64,000 nucleotides of DNA from Larix kaempferi (Eukaryota > Streptophyta > Pinopsida > Pinales > Pinaceae): positions 12,640,501 to 12,704,500 of the forward strand of contig BSBM01000602.1 in the NCBI GenBank assembly GCA_027924585.1, written 5' to 3'. Positions within the stretch are counted from its first letter, which is position 1, and every line of letters begins with the position of its first letter. The position numbers were made by a program, and so were the translations under genes. This document shows, piece after piece, positions 10,652 to 22,819 of the stretch. The notes below the pieces were generated by a model. It made no database searches. It was given only the letters and a program-made list of their open reading frames with translations, and had not been told where the DNA came from.

Positions 10652-12412
10652 AGGGTTCATATTGGTCCATGGTACATAAATAAATAAAAAATCCTTCAAC
10701 CATGTCAACCAATGGCTGATACTACTAGCTACACTCATCAAAACAACCATATGCATGATCATGTAGAAGCAGCAAAATACAATGGCTAGTAGCATATCAT
10801 CATCATAGCAGATCTTTTGGCATGGCATAGCATCATAAAATTACATCATATCATAATCATGACAACACTGATATCATCTGTAACCATAGAAGTCTGGAAT
10901 GCTGAAGCAAGCTGAAAGCAAAAATAAGTTCTAGTATGCCCATACAATATATGGTATAACAGGTCCCTTAACTATATTGATCAAATTGACAACTCTTTGG
11001 GCTGCCCATAGCCCAGATCCAATCCAGGAATGCATAGTGCCTGCACTAGCTATGACAAGTAATTGCTTGGATCAGTGCCTATGAATTCTTTCATATTCCT
11101 CTGGTATATGTGTAGGGTGCTGAATGGGAAAAGCAATGGGTGATGTGAGCCTGCCTGCAGATTTTCCAAAGGCCCACAAGCTCACAGGTTGGAGGGCTCG
11201 CAGCCCCTTTATCAGTATTCCATCGACTGTATCTGCTGCATCATATAAGAAAAAAAATTGTTGACTTGCTGGGTGGAGTTGTAGAGAATCAACAATTTGA
11301 TTTTGCCTATTTGTACCCTTAAGTGCAACATAAATCAGCAAATTAGCATATTTGGTGTCTAAATGTTTGATTTTCATTTATGTGCATGAATATATGTTTT
11401 TTCTTAAATTTCGAATATATTTTTTTATAATTTTTTTCTTAGTTGACTCCTAGTCAAGGGCTGAGAACCCTGTCGACTCTGATTTGAAGGCCATGCTGTG
11501 TCCGTTCTGAGTCTGACTCTGATAACTCTTTTCAAAACTAAAATTAATAGAAATCTCTGTTCACACAATGAGTGGTGCAGGCCAACAATCCGAACACTTC
11601 CCATTGGCCTTCCTTGCATTGTTTAAATACGGGCAGGATAAAAAATACATAAAAAGCTGGTGCTGACATCCCAAAACACAGCGAGAACATGAGTGCCTAT
11701 TAAGCACACAGTTCTGTTCAATCCCTGAGCTTTGTCAGCTCAATAATAAAATGATAAAACATGAGTTATGAAGATCAGAAAGAACACATTATGAATTACA
11801 TTTTTCAAATAATCAGGTTTATCCATAAATGGTGCAAATCGCCTTGGGTACTTTGGCGCCAGCATAGGCTTTTTACATTTTTTTGTTAATAGACTAATGG
11901 TCAGGCTCACAGGTTTGCAAGAGCAGGAATATTTTCTGTTTTGAATGTGCAAATGAGACAGTATTGTAAACAAAAACTGGGCTTGTTTTAACTGATCCGA
12001 AGGATGTCATATGGTCTCCGTCATTGTAATTTTAATTGAAAACTAATGCTGAAATATCTATGGTGTTAATTGTTAAACACCAGGAGGGGCCTCAAACTTG
12101 AAGCATGGGAGAATTGAGATGCTGTTAACTCTTCCTCCACTTTCATGTTAAACTATAACCCCTATGCAGTAAGAAACAGTTTTGAAGCTTAGTATGAAAC
12201 TTATTTGTTGTTTCATAATGTAGACTACTCAATAAAACAGTGGAAAGGAATAGATTAGTAACATGCATTCTCATTCTGGTTTGGACGCTGTTTGCATTGT
12301 ATTAATGTTGAACATTTAAAATGACAGAATTGACAGAAGACAGTATTTACCTTGATATTAGTCTGTTGTGTTGTAAATGATTTTTGACTAGCTTAGTGCT
12401 ATTATTTTGCAG
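10652..12412. other. Intergenic or intronic DNA upstream of the first visible DUF1664 exon
   Basis: No convincing exon was found on the plus strand. If transcription of the DUF1664 gene starts further upstream, this is the 3' part of a long intron ending at the acceptor TTTTGCAG (12405-12412). A 70-bp stretch at about 11675-11745 is similar to one at 50465-50530, a dispersed repeat of unknown type. Confidence 0.5.
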
Positions 12413-15400
12413 GTAATCTAGCATCTTTTGTATTGCCAGTTGCTGCACTGGGAGCATTGGGCTATGGTTACATGTGGTGGAAAGTATGATCTTCATAACA
12501 AATGCAAATGATTAAAATTCTGTCAAGATATCAAGTTGCTATTACGTATTGTCTGGAGAGTTTTCATGATTAATTCTGTATTCATTTATTTGCAATTTTA
12601 TTTAGCTGTGCTTCATATTGTGCTACTTGCTTTCGAGTTTAGGAGATTATGGTTCAAGAATCTTGAATGTGCAAAGCTAACTTGGGAATATGAGTCCAAG
12701 TGTTTGTTTCCTAAAAAATAAATTTCTCTATGGTAGCTTTTGGATTATTGGTCTGAGGATTTGTTGTTTTAGAATGCATTTTACTAAAAAAATCAAAGGA
12801 GCTATGGAATGCAAGGATCAAGTCATCTCTATGTACAGATCTCATGTGACTATTTTGTTGAATTATTGTTTTCTTGGAAACTGGTAAATGCAATTTGCGA
12901 GGTTCAGGCTTGTGAGTACACTGAACCTAAACTTGTCTTTGTTGCTTGGCAGGGTTTATCATTTACAGATCTCATGTATGTAACCAAAAGAAATATGTCA
13001 AATGTTGTTTCAAGTTTTACCAAACAGTTGGATCAAATCTCAGCAGTTATTGCGGTATGTTAAATTTCCCTTTTCTGTAAATATACGTTGCTTGGTTTCT
13101 CTCCATATAGGATGTTATCATTTGCACACTTTCATTTCTTTGATGTGTGGGAGGTTAGAGTTCTCAGTTGCCGTGGTTGTGTTCAGGCAACAAAGAAGCA
13201 CTTGACACAGAGGATTGAAAATTTAGATGGAAAGATGGATGAACAAAAGGAACTATCTGTACTAATTAAGAATGAGGTCTGTTGGTGATGTGCACCTCAT
13301 AAATTATATGCAGTTTATTTATAAGGTATTAGTGGGTTAATTCAAGAAAAGTATAGAAACATGCAGATGTTTTCATTAATCATCACAAATTACCATGGGC
13401 AGGTAGTTGATGTGCGTGGAGACCTCACACGGATTGGGTTTGACATAGAAGCAATTCAAAACTTGATCTCTGGCTTGGTAAGTTTCTACAAAGTGCAGAG
13501 TCCAGACACATCTTACCCAATTTATTTTTGCTTATTGTCTGTCAGCATAAACTAAACGCTTATGGTTTTTTGCCACATGTCCAACAGGAGGGCAAGATTG
13601 GTACACTGGAAGATAAACAGGTAGTCCTAGGTTTTCTTTTGAAACTATTTTCCACTGTCTGTACGATCACTTAGGAAGGGTATCTGGCACAAGCTACCAT
13701 GTATCGTAGCATGTGCCCACCTGCTCTTCTTTGTATCTGCCGCAATGCAGAAATGAATTGATAATGTTGGGGCATTTGGTGTATTCTTGCCCTTAGCATA
13801 CTATGGGAAACCAACTTTTATGTGGAAAAACGACATTGCTTGTAGTTATTGATATACTGATGACGTGTCATGATGTTTAACCCAATATTGTGCCTGTAGG
13901 ATTTTGCAAATGCTGGGGTGTTGTATCTTTGCCATTTTGTTGGAGGAGCAAAAGATGGAAATATGTCAAAATTCTTACAGGTTGATCTTATTTCTCCAAG
14001 GATCCTTCTTATAGTTTTTTTTATAGAATATTCTCTGAATACTAACAAATATTAGAGTATATCCGTGATTATAAGTTTTTGAATTATTGATATAGTGTGC
14101 TTGTGCTTGCCTAAAATATATATAGGACGGAATCAATTTATCTGAGTACTCAAGACTGTTGGAATGCATCTATGCCCACAGGAAATTAAATAAGCAATCT
14201 TTATGCTTGTCTAATGTTATCAGAACTGGACTGGTCAAGCCCAAAAATCTGAATTGGACTGGAACCAGGAAAAAACTGGACTAAAAAACCGGTCAACCAA
14301 AAAATACATAAAATATTCAAATGTTGAAAAAAATATATATTCATGTGCATCCATATGAATCCAAACCATTATACACAAATATGCAAAGTTTCTCATGTAT
14401 ATAGCAAGTAAGGGTGCATATAATTAAAATAGCATGAGTGCAATATCTGACCCAAAATACATAGACAAAGAGGCTCTAAATGGCCTCTAGACTTTAAAAA
14501 AGTTCATATCATCAAAATCATTACTTAGATTAGGATCTTATTCCTCAATAGCACCCTGTGCCCCCCTCCTCTAGGCTCTAGCCCTTGCCTCTACCACAAA
14601 TCTCAAAGTTGATCCTCCAAGGACATTAGTCAACGCCCTACAATTTTAATGAAACCTCCTAATCCAAACATTAAAATAAGGTAGAAAAAGCTTCCCATGT
14701 TTAATAATAAGTGATTTTGCTTGAGTTAAGTGTACATTTTTATTAAGGTCATGACAAAGGAGTTCAACAATCAGCACCACCAACACCAAGGTACATAGAG
14801 GGGTTGATGTGCTTAATTAAATGCAAATCCCATACCCTCATACATGATAGAATCCAGTGGAAACGTTGCAATCCTGAAATCCTGAAAACTGTTAGGTCTG
14901 TTGAATTCTGAATGGGATAAAAAATTCTACTTTTGCATATGAAGTCCGATGAGGTTGGAACCACTCTCAAAATCCTGAAACAATTAATGGTAATGTTAAA
15001 AATTAAAAAAAACAATTTAATATTCTTTTTAAATTTCATTTTCTAACCCATGGCATACCGCCTTGTACCAAATCGGTAGGTTTTGTTCAAAACTGGCTGG
15101 TTCAGGCATTTAAGGCCAGTTCCGTATAGAACTGGCCGGTTCAGTACGGAACTGGCCATTTCTGGTTAGTAACCCTGAACAGGACTGGAAAACATCCAAA
15201 ACTGGTTGGACCAGCCAGTTTTGCCGGTTCTGATCTGGTTTTGATAACACTGGTCTAAACCATCTAAAGCATTTTTGAAAGTCAATATGGGTATGAAGAG
15301 TTCTATAACTATTTAAAGTTTAAACACTTGCAAGATTATCATTCCACAATGGAAAAGGTGGCAGAATTAAACAGACTTTGTCTGCAAGTTTGTATGGACA

Positions 15401-16812
15401 CCTTCTCACTGTATTGTTGAGTTGGTGTATTCTTGCACTTTTGAATTTTGTTTTCTTAGGCTTCAAGGAAGCAAATCCTCTTTGAAAATATAAGGTAGAT
15501 ATAAAACCATGACTGGAGGTAGTCTTCAAGGCGTTTATGTTTGATAAACCTGAGAAAGCCTAGAATAAGTTTCAAAATGCTGCAAATTTTTTCTTAGACT
15601 GAATATTTCAAATGAAAATCAGACACATAGTTTAAAAACCACCTATAAGATCTAAGAATCAGGAATAGGAGTTTATAACCACTTGTATTGTTTCTCAATG
15701 TTCTAGGACATTAGATATATGAAAATAAGGACTACTATTAGTATGATGCTTGTTTACAGACATCTCTACTTTCTGATTAGAAAGTTATGCCAAAAGTTTA
15801 ACTTGCCTGTTTTTGAATGCAATCACGTGATGCTGTGGCCTTCACACTACTTCTGTATGCAAAACTACCTTTTCTGCATCTTACATCAACACAGTAACAA
15901 CTCAGGTGGATCATTAAGGTTGATAGTGAATCAGTGATGATCAACACAGCTTTAAAACCATTCTCTTTTTGAACTCAAACAAACATAAGCTATGGAAATG
16001 AAAGCTGTGCTATGTTTAGTGATACAGTTCCATGCATGATAGATGTTTCTGATAAGAATCCCTTTGAGTTTCAGTCAAGCTAACGATTTTCAGATTTATA
16101 AATCTTTGCGATCATCTTTATCTTTGTATCTGTTGTGGGATATGTTTCTATCAATGATTATTCTGATAAGGCAAGGATCTATTACAGACTGCGCTAATCA
16201 TCTTCTTAGATTCATGCATATTCAAGCTATATGAGTTCTGATACATCCAATTTTGTGTTTTAGAATTTTCCAGGAAAATCTCCAGCAAAGCGTTCTACTT
16301 CTTCCCCTGCATATGTAGAAGCAAAAAGTCTGAAGGTATGGCATTAAAAGTTTAGGATTTAGTCGAGTTGATATTAGTTGCAGTTTCTACATTTAAATCT
16401 TGCAATGACTTAATTGCAGTTGATGTTCTCTTTAATTGCGCATATCTATTGTATGTAAAGAGTGTAAACTGATTTTGTAGTTAAACAAATATGAGTTGGC
16501 TGTATGGTTACTGTGCTTGGTGTAAAAGAGAGTATAAATTGATTTTAATTTTTTCTGGTACAAATTATTGATTACTTGCATCATTGCAATTAGTTAATCA
16601 TAAATATAGAAGAGGATACGCCTACATGAGTACTTCGTTATTTAATTAAAATATGGTTAATTGTCGATTGCATACATGGAATGTATGGTGTTATACTTTT
16701 GGTTGAATGTTTCTTAGGTTATTCTTCTGTTGATGCAATCTTTCAGGGCCTGCAGTACATTGCAGACACAATAAAGTCTGGAGCTATAGAAAAAACAAAA
16801 TCGATGATCTAG
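12413..16812 (+). CDS. DUF1664-family membrane/coiled-coil protein, last eight exons (5' end missing)
   Basis: Eight exons join in one frame: 12413-12483, 12953-13054, 13187-13276, 13403-13477, 13588-13620, 13900-13980, 16264-16335 and 16747-16812 (TAG stop). All introns are GT-AG and all internal exons after the first are multiples of 3. The first exon encodes a hydrophobic segment (LPVAALGALGYGYMWWK) that looks membrane-spanning. It is followed by GLSFTDLMYVTKRNM, then heptad-rich coiled-coil sequence (TQRIENLDGKMDEQKE, VRGDLTRIGFDIEAIQNL, EGKIGTLEDKQ) and a conserved ANAGVLYLCHFV block. This order matches the plant DUF1664 family, often annotated without good evidence as bZIP-like; no biochemical role is assigned. 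About 196 residues are visible, and family members have roughly 100 more at the N-terminus. The first exon enters in phase 1, so at least one upstream exon exists. The sixth intron is 2283 bp because of a hAT-like insertion. No frameshifts or stops; likely functional. Confidence 0.93.
14215..15249. mobile_element. Non-autonomous hAT-like DNA transposon in a DUF1664 intron
   Basis: A 1035-bp element begins TGTTATCAGAAC and ends GTTTTGATAACA, imperfect terminal inverted repeats. It is flanked by CTTGTCTAA (14206-14214) and CTGGTCTAA (15250-15258); the last 8 bp differ at one base, fitting an 8-bp hAT target duplication. Both ends are crowded with short ACTGG/CCAGT motifs, typical of subterminal transposase-binding repeats. 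No transposase ORF is present. A Mutator-like origin with a 9-bp duplication is the alternative. It accounts for nearly half of the longest intron of the gene. Confidence 0.7.
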
Positions 16813-17336
16813 CCACTGGAAAATCGTCAACACGAGCAACTGAAATACAAAAGTGACATGTAAACAACCGATCTTTGAGCAGGTCTGTGATATGTCCAAG
16901 TCAAACAAAATTTATGTATAGCTGTAATCATACAAATTTCAAAGCGGAAATCTGTTCTCGAGCAAATGAATAGGGTTTACCATTTGGTCTAACTCTATAA
17001 TACTATGTGCAGGACATGTTCAACAGGGGTCTGATATGATTTATTTTTCTTCAAACTAGCTGGCTATGTTTTTTGACTTGTTCAGACGGAATTTAATCTC
17101 CTCAAGGTGACTCTAGAAAGTAGGCAGATTTTGGCAAAATAACCAATCAAAGCATGTAGATATTGTTGATATGAGTTGGTTATTGTGGCCAAGATCCCTG
17201 GCAATAAAAATAATGGTACTACGTTAAAGAGGCGATAGTATGGATCTTGTATATATTTCAATTGTTTTGTACTTTCAGCTCTGAGATGAGCTGATTGTAA
17301 AGTTGATTCCATTTTATTCTCTTCTTTTCTTCCCAA
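16813..17336 (+). other. Probable 3' untranslated region of the DUF1664 gene
   Basis: Sequence after the TAG stop has no further exon. An AATAAAAATAAT run at about 17203-17214 is a plausible polyadenylation signal. The true end is not visible. Confidence 0.4.
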
Positions 17337-18900
17337 AAAAGATTACCATCTCTGATAACTCTGATTGATGTCGTGGTGGCAGTGTGGATGTTTTGCCTTT
17401 ATTTCTGAAGGCCTACTTTCTCTAGTTCAAGAAGGTGACGAATATTACTGTGCATTGGAAATACCTGAAAATTTATCACAGCAGATTTTTAATTAATATT
17501 ATTCTTAGAATTTGGGCATTTAAGTGACTCAGTAAATAAGCATGAGACTGCGTTTGCAAATACATTGCTATTATAATGTTCTAGAAATGTCTTCTTTACT
17601 CTACAAATTAACTTTTACAAGTTACCTCTTTTTCCAAGGAAAACCTCACAGGGAAACCCAAGGGATGCTTCACAACATCTGAGATTGATATCTCTAGTAA
17701 ACATGTCGGTATAGACTAATGCATCTGAGATTTGAACCGGGCACCTGCTGGCATGAAACTAGTGAAACCTCTAACAACATTATTGACAAACGGTTGAGCG
17801 AATCCCTTGATCTTGCTTTAACAATTTACTTATTTACATTGCGCATCATAGAAATGTTTGAAAAACAAGATTACATTCTTGCTTCATTTTAAGTCCGACT
17901 TCCTATCAAGCCAAACCAAAAAATTAAACGAACAATATCGTGATCATGATCATGATTGTGGGAGACTGTCGGTTCAATCATGCTACAATCTTATAGATAT
18001 ATTATTATGACAACTACTGCATTATAATTACAGTTATAATTCGCACATTTAGATGGAATTGGACTTTATTACTAAGAGGAACATACAATCGCTATCACTA
18101 GAGAGAGGTGGATTTGGTTGAGCTTTTATAACTCTCACATTAAGTGTGTCAACTCAAGTTTAGTTTTGTCTCTCGGTCAGGGATGTGCTTGCATTGATGA
18201 TCCTATTATCATAAGCATAAGCAATCAAGGAGCGTGTTGGCCTCAAGAGCCCACCTGAATTTACAACCTAGTTAACACTTGGGCCACAGTAATGAAGGAA
18301 TGAATAAGACTTCGAAGTTGGCACTAGACAACATCGGTTAATTGAAGAATGATACACTAATAGTGACCTCAGAACTTGTGGTTAAGGCACTGATTAACAG
18401 TGGTAAAAACTTCTTTAGTAAGCGCAAGGGCCAACTGATCTCCACAAGGGTAACGGGTAAAAGTTGCTGTCAGCAAATCTCAATTCTTAGCTCTTTGTTG
18501 AGCCTGTGAGAGCCAAGCCCTTGATAAACGTATTATGCCCAACTTCTCAGCGATGTGATACATTCACAAGTCCGATGGAAAGGCATCATCCATTACTAGA
18601 TTTAAGTGTCAATGTCGGAACTAAGCAATTTCCGTTGAGTGATCATGCTTTCTAATAGAACCATCTGTGATTTTCAAAACTCCATTTTAAACAAATCCAA
18701 CAAATACTCTTTGGAAAATAATAGAGAAGATATATTATTTGCAGCATGTTGTCTCTTTAACTTGCAGTTTTGATAAAGTGCAGGAAAGGTATTTGACACT
18801 TGTGTCAATTAGATGGATTGAAATGTGCACGGGAATACTTATATATGAAAGCCATTGATTCGTTTTCTAAACCGAAAGATTGGAAAAGATTTGTCTAGGA
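17337..18900. other. Intergenic sequence, nothing recognised
   Basis: No ORF with domain similarity, no LTR ends and no clear repeats were seen. Base composition is similar to the flanks. Confidence 0.5.
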
Positions 18901-18930
18901 TACCAATATCATTTAATCTTATGGGAAAGA

Positions 18931-19303
18931 AACTTTGGAGAGGTTCTTTGCACCCCTGATTAACTAGTCTTATGGAAATGAAACTTTGGAGAGTTTCTTT
19001 TCACTCCTGATTAACTAGTCTGATGATATAAAGTGTACAATAATTGCTTGCCAGCTTTATATGTCTTAATTATTAAAAAGGCAGATGGCTCTCTGCATGC
19101 CAAATATATCAAATGAAACTTTAGATAGGTTCTTTGCACCCCTGATTAACTAGTCTTGTGGAAATGAAACTTTGGAGTGGTTCTTTGCACCCCTGACTAA
19201 CCAGTCTGTTTAAATAAAGTTCACAATAATTGCTTGCCATATTTTTATGTCTTAATTATTAAAAAGGCAGATGGCTCTTTGGCATGCCAAGTATATCAAT
19301 GAA
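18931..19303. repeat. Two-copy ~186-bp tandem repeat with inner ~51-bp repeats
   Basis: Copies at 18931-19116 and 19117-19303. Each starts with two ~51-bp sub-units around TGATTAACTAGTCT and AACTTTGGAGAGGTTC, followed by a shared ATAATTGCTTGCCA ... AAAAAGGCAGATGGCTCT segment. The copies differ at scattered sites, so the duplication is not very recent. Confidence 0.85.
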
Positions 19304-19629
19304 ACTAGTCGCTCGGTGAAAGTAAGAGTGGAGGAGCACTATGCGGATATCATATATGATTCAGCTAAGAAGTTGGCATTGACTGAGCAGTCAAGAATCT
19401 AATCATCATATATGCATTGAAGATGCAAAAACAATCTCAATATAAGAACATTATAAGAATCACTAATTTGGGAAGCGATTGAGATAAAAAAACATCTATA
19501 TCATTTTAATAAGGATGATGTCTTATTTTAAGCGAATCTTGGAATCCACAAATTCACATACTTAGGATCAAGAATAACAAAAAAAATTAATCAATTAACT
19601 AATTGAGGCTCCAACCTATGTAAATTATG

Positions 19630-19855
19630 GTATAAGCTAAATTGGAAGCCAAATATGGCACAAATGCAGAAGCAACATTGGAAGCAAAACTTGGTTCTAA
19701 ATGGGAAGCCAAATGTGATAGTATTGCAAAAACAAAACTAGAAGCCAAAGCGGAAGCAAAACTATAAACCAACATGGAAGCATAACTGGGTGCTAAATGG
19801 GAAGCTAAATGTGGTGCTTCTGCAGAAGCAAAACATGAAGCAAACATAGGTGCTA
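19630..19855. repeat. Degenerate 24-bp repeats, left part
   Basis: Copies of GGAAGCCAAATGTGGTGCTA and variants occur at roughly 24-bp spacing. Translated on plus they give loose EAK-GAK-type octapeptides, interrupted by stops. The array continues on the other side of the inserted Copia (22820 onward). Confidence 0.7.
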
Positions 19856-20267
19856 AATGATGTGAAAATCCTCACAGCAGATCTAAGAGATGATGTATAC
19901 CTCACAAGAGTAATTATGATTAAGCAGGAAAATAGAAGAAGAGTGAACAATACAATATAATGAGCAACAGAATAATATGGTACAGTAGAACTCAGATAGA
20001 AGCAATAATACTTCACACACACTCATTAATTAATCACAGTATGGACAAATAAATAGTACAATGGTAGAGAGGATTCGAATGCCTAAGGTGGTAATTCGAA
20101 TTAGCCTCTCAGAGTGATCATAAGATCAATAGAGTGTCATCGGAGCACAACTAGGTGTCCTCATGACCATCGGAGCGCAACTGGAAGTCTTCATCATCAT
20201 CAGTGGAGTCATCAATGCTCAAGTAACTGTCAACCATCAGTCAAACTAACTCTGGTAGGTGTAACTA

Positions 20268-20335
20268 AGTGTAACTCAATGTAACTAAGTGTAATTGAGT
20301 GTCACTGAGTGTAACTGAGTGACAACTGGACGTGT
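20268..20335. repeat. Short tandem repeat in the left LTR (GTGTAACTGA units)
   Basis: Imperfect 10-bp units of the GTAACTGAGT type occur here. The matching region of the right LTR (22488-22562) has more units, so copy number changed after insertion. Confidence 0.8.
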
Positions 20336-20778
20336 AGGTGAAGAAGGGGGAGTTGCTCCCTAAAATCAAGGAAGAAGGGCACATTAAGCAACTGGAGGGC
20401 TAAAACTGAATAGTGAGAAGCTCCTGGGGGTTGGCTAACTGAGGGCTAGGTGCTGGACTGATGACTGGGATGCATGCAAAATGCATGCAAACCCTAGAAT
20501 GCATGCAAACCCTAAAGGTGCATGCATGACTGAAAATGTAAATGATCAAAAATACCGGTGGGACTAGGATGGAGTATAGGAATATCCTAACACCCCCCCT
20601 TAATCCATCCTGAGCCCTTGTAACTAAGACCAAAGGTCACCCAATACAATGAATAATAACAATCAATAAACCAAGGAAGTGGGAAAATTTCATGGGAAAC
20701 ATACCCCCTCCTCAAAAAATAGACTGTAAGGCACACATAAAAATAAATGCTCCAAACTCAAGCATATGTGATGTTTGG

Positions 20779-21924
20779 TCATATGTCTAGAGGTATCTTC
20801 TTCTTGGGAAGAAGTGGATCATGCTCAAAAAGCATGTGCTTGTACTTGTTCTTCAGATCGAATGTGATGAGAACAAATCCAACAGTATGAGAATGATCCT
20901 TGAACCTACGATTCGAATCAGTTGAGGTAGGATCAAATCTGTGAAAGTGCATATAGTCTTTTGTCTTCTCCTTCGAACCACCATGGGTGAGATTATGCCA
21001 AAAATAACTATTACATGTTTGCTTGAAATCAAAATCAGATTTAAGACTTAAAAAACAGTTTCTTGAGATCTCCTTTGAACCAGCAGGGGTGAGATCAAAA
21101 CTATCATATGCATGAGAAATTATCCCAAGCGGTAATTGCTTAGAATCCAAATTAGATCCAAGACTTGACTCATGGTTTCTTGAGATCTCCTTTGAACCAT
21201 GAGAGGTGAGATCAAAACCAATAGATGCATGAGAAATTATCCCAAGCGAATGGCAATGGCCATATTCTTCAATGACCTTCTGAAAGCATGGAATTATGAT
21301 CATATAGTAGTATAAAAGAGGAGTTAGCTGGAGAGGAGCGAATGCATTACTTTCAAAAGTTGTTTTGACCTTCGAAATAATCATCTGATCATGATGCAAA
21401 CCAACAGACTCTAGTGCAAGAGAGGATTTAGGACCTTCTGCAATATCTAGAGTGTGAGCTGGCACAGATAGAGAAGAAGGTTTGAGCATGAGTGTAGAAT
21501 CTGCAAGTTCTTTGTCAACAACTTCAATATGAGATGATACCGGTGCATGATCTGAGAGACCATCAAGAGGAGGGAATGCATCACTTTGCTTGCTTTCGAA
21601 TGGGTTAGGACCAAGTCCTTCATTCTTTCTGCCAAATTTTTCATCCAGGTGAGCCCATATCTCTTTTGGAGTCCATAACTCCTTTGGAGTTTCAACACCA
21701 TTACGGTATTTGAATTGGAATCTCTGGCGTGCAAACAAAGAAAACATTATTGCTTGAAAGTGCATGTCACTTTTATTTAACCAGTCAATATTCTCTTCAG
21801 GGGATTCGAACTCTCTTTCAAAATAATAATAAAAAAGATCATGGATCTTCAAGTCTGCTATCATTCTTGGTTTCCATTCATCATAGTTGAGTGGATCAAG
21901 AGGAGTAATTCCTGATGAATACAT
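20779..21924 (-). CDS. Gag-like protein of the non-autonomous Copia element
   Basis: A 381-residue intact frame, starting about 155 bp inside the primer site. Residues ~10-125 resemble the N-terminal Copia gag region: LDPLNYDEWKPRMIADL near the start, WLNKSDMHFQAIMFSL in the middle, and ELWTPKEIWAHLDEKFGR at about 102-119. The remaining ~250 residues are low-similarity, with repeated segments (GIISHA...FDLT..GSKEISRN occurs at least twice) and no CCHC zinc knuckle or protease. The stop lies about 180 bp before the polypurine tract, so this is the element's whole coding capacity. An uninterrupted frame in an otherwise decayed region suggests recent insertion or selection on Gag. Mobility would need enzymes from a partner element. 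Confidence 0.7.
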   Translation of the reverse strand: MYSSGITPLDPLNYDEWKPRMIADLKIHDLFYYYFEREFESPEENIDWLNKSDMHFQAIMFSLFARQRFQFKYRNGVETPKELWTPKEIWAHLDEKFGRKNEGLGPNPFESKQSDAFPPLDGLSDHAPVSSHIEVVDKELADSTLMLKPSSLSVPAHTLDIAEGPKSSLALESVGLHHDQMIISKVKTTFESNAFAPLQLTPLLYYYMIIIPCFQKVIEEYGHCHSLGIISHASIGFDLTSHGSKEISRNHESSLGSNLDSKQLPLGIISHAYDSFDLTPAGSKEISRNCFLSLKSDFDFKQTCNSYFWHNLTHGGSKEKTKDYMHFHRFDPTSTDSNRRFKDHSHTVGFVLITFDLKNKYKHMLFEHDPLLPKKKIPLDI

Positions 21925-22487
21925 AGAAGCTGTAGAGGACCTGCAAAAACAATATAGAATAACTGCAACTGCTATTGCTGCAAAAATGCAGAAACTGCTG
22001 CACTCGAAATCTTGGTAATAACCTACAAAAAACTGTCAAGAATGGAGATAAACAATACTCTCAACATGCTTTGATACCATGTGAAAATCTTCACAACAGA
22101 TCTAAGAGATGATGTATACCTTACAAGAGTAATTATGATTAAGCAGGAAAATAGAAGAAGAGTGAACAATACAGTATAATGAGGAACCGAATAATATGGT
22201 ACAGTAGAACTCAGATATAAGCAATAATACTTCACACACACTCATTAATTAATCACAGTATGGACAAATAAATAGTACAATGGTAGAGAGGATTCGAATG
22301 CTTAAGGTGGTAATTCGAATTAGCCTCTCAGAGTGATCATAAGATTAATAGAGTGTCATCGGAGCACAACTAGGTGTCCTCATGATCATCGGAGCGCAAT
22401 TGGAAGTCTTCATCATCATCAGTGGAGTCATCAATGCTCAAGTAACTGTCAACCATTAGTCAAACTAACTCTGGTAGGTGTAACTGA

Positions 22488-22562
22488 GTGTAACTCAATG
22501 TAACTAAGTGTAATTGAGTGTAACTGACTGTAACTGAGTGTAACTGAGAGTAACTGAGTGAC
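22488..22562. repeat. Short tandem repeat in the right LTR (GTGTAACTGA units)
   Basis: Same array as in the left LTR but longer by one to two units, including a GAGAGTAACTGA variant. Confidence 0.8.
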
Positions 22563-22819
22563 AACTGGACTGGTAGGTGAAGAAGGGCGAGTTGCTTCCT
22601 AAAATCAAGGAAGAAGGGCACATTAAGCAACTGGAGGGCAAAAACTAAATAGTGAGAAGCTCCTGGGGGCTGGCTAACTGAGGGCTAGGTGATGGACTGA
22701 TGACTGGGATGCATGCAACCCTAGAATGCATGCAAACCCTAAAGGTGCATGCATGACTGAAAATGTAAATGATCAAAAATACTGGTGGGACTAGGATGGA
22801 GTATAGGAATATCCTAACA

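Larger units (their letters stand above)
19861..22819 (-). mobile_element. Gag-only non-autonomous Copia-type retrotransposon
   Basis: LTRs at 19861-20592 (732 bp) and 22080-22819 (740 bp) are very similar; both start TGTGAAAATC and end ATCCTAACA. Orientation is minus: GCTTTGATACCA (22068-22079), the reverse complement of a Met-tRNA-type primer site, abuts the right LTR, and CCCCCCCTT (20593-20601), a polypurine tract on minus, abuts the left one. Flanks are AATGA (19856-19860) and AATGG (22820-22824), a 5-bp target duplication with one change. The only sizeable ORF is gag-like; protease, integrase and RT are absent. It split a pre-existing 24-bp repeat array. Confidence 0.92.

Noticed and set aside
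11072-11377. 101-codon minus-strand frame upstream of the DUF1664 exons.
   Set aside because: No recognised domain, no splice context and composition like the surroundings.
17640-17760. GAGATTTGAACCGGGCAC suggested a minus-strand tRNA or SINE box B.
   Set aside because: No box A at suitable spacing and no cloverleaf.
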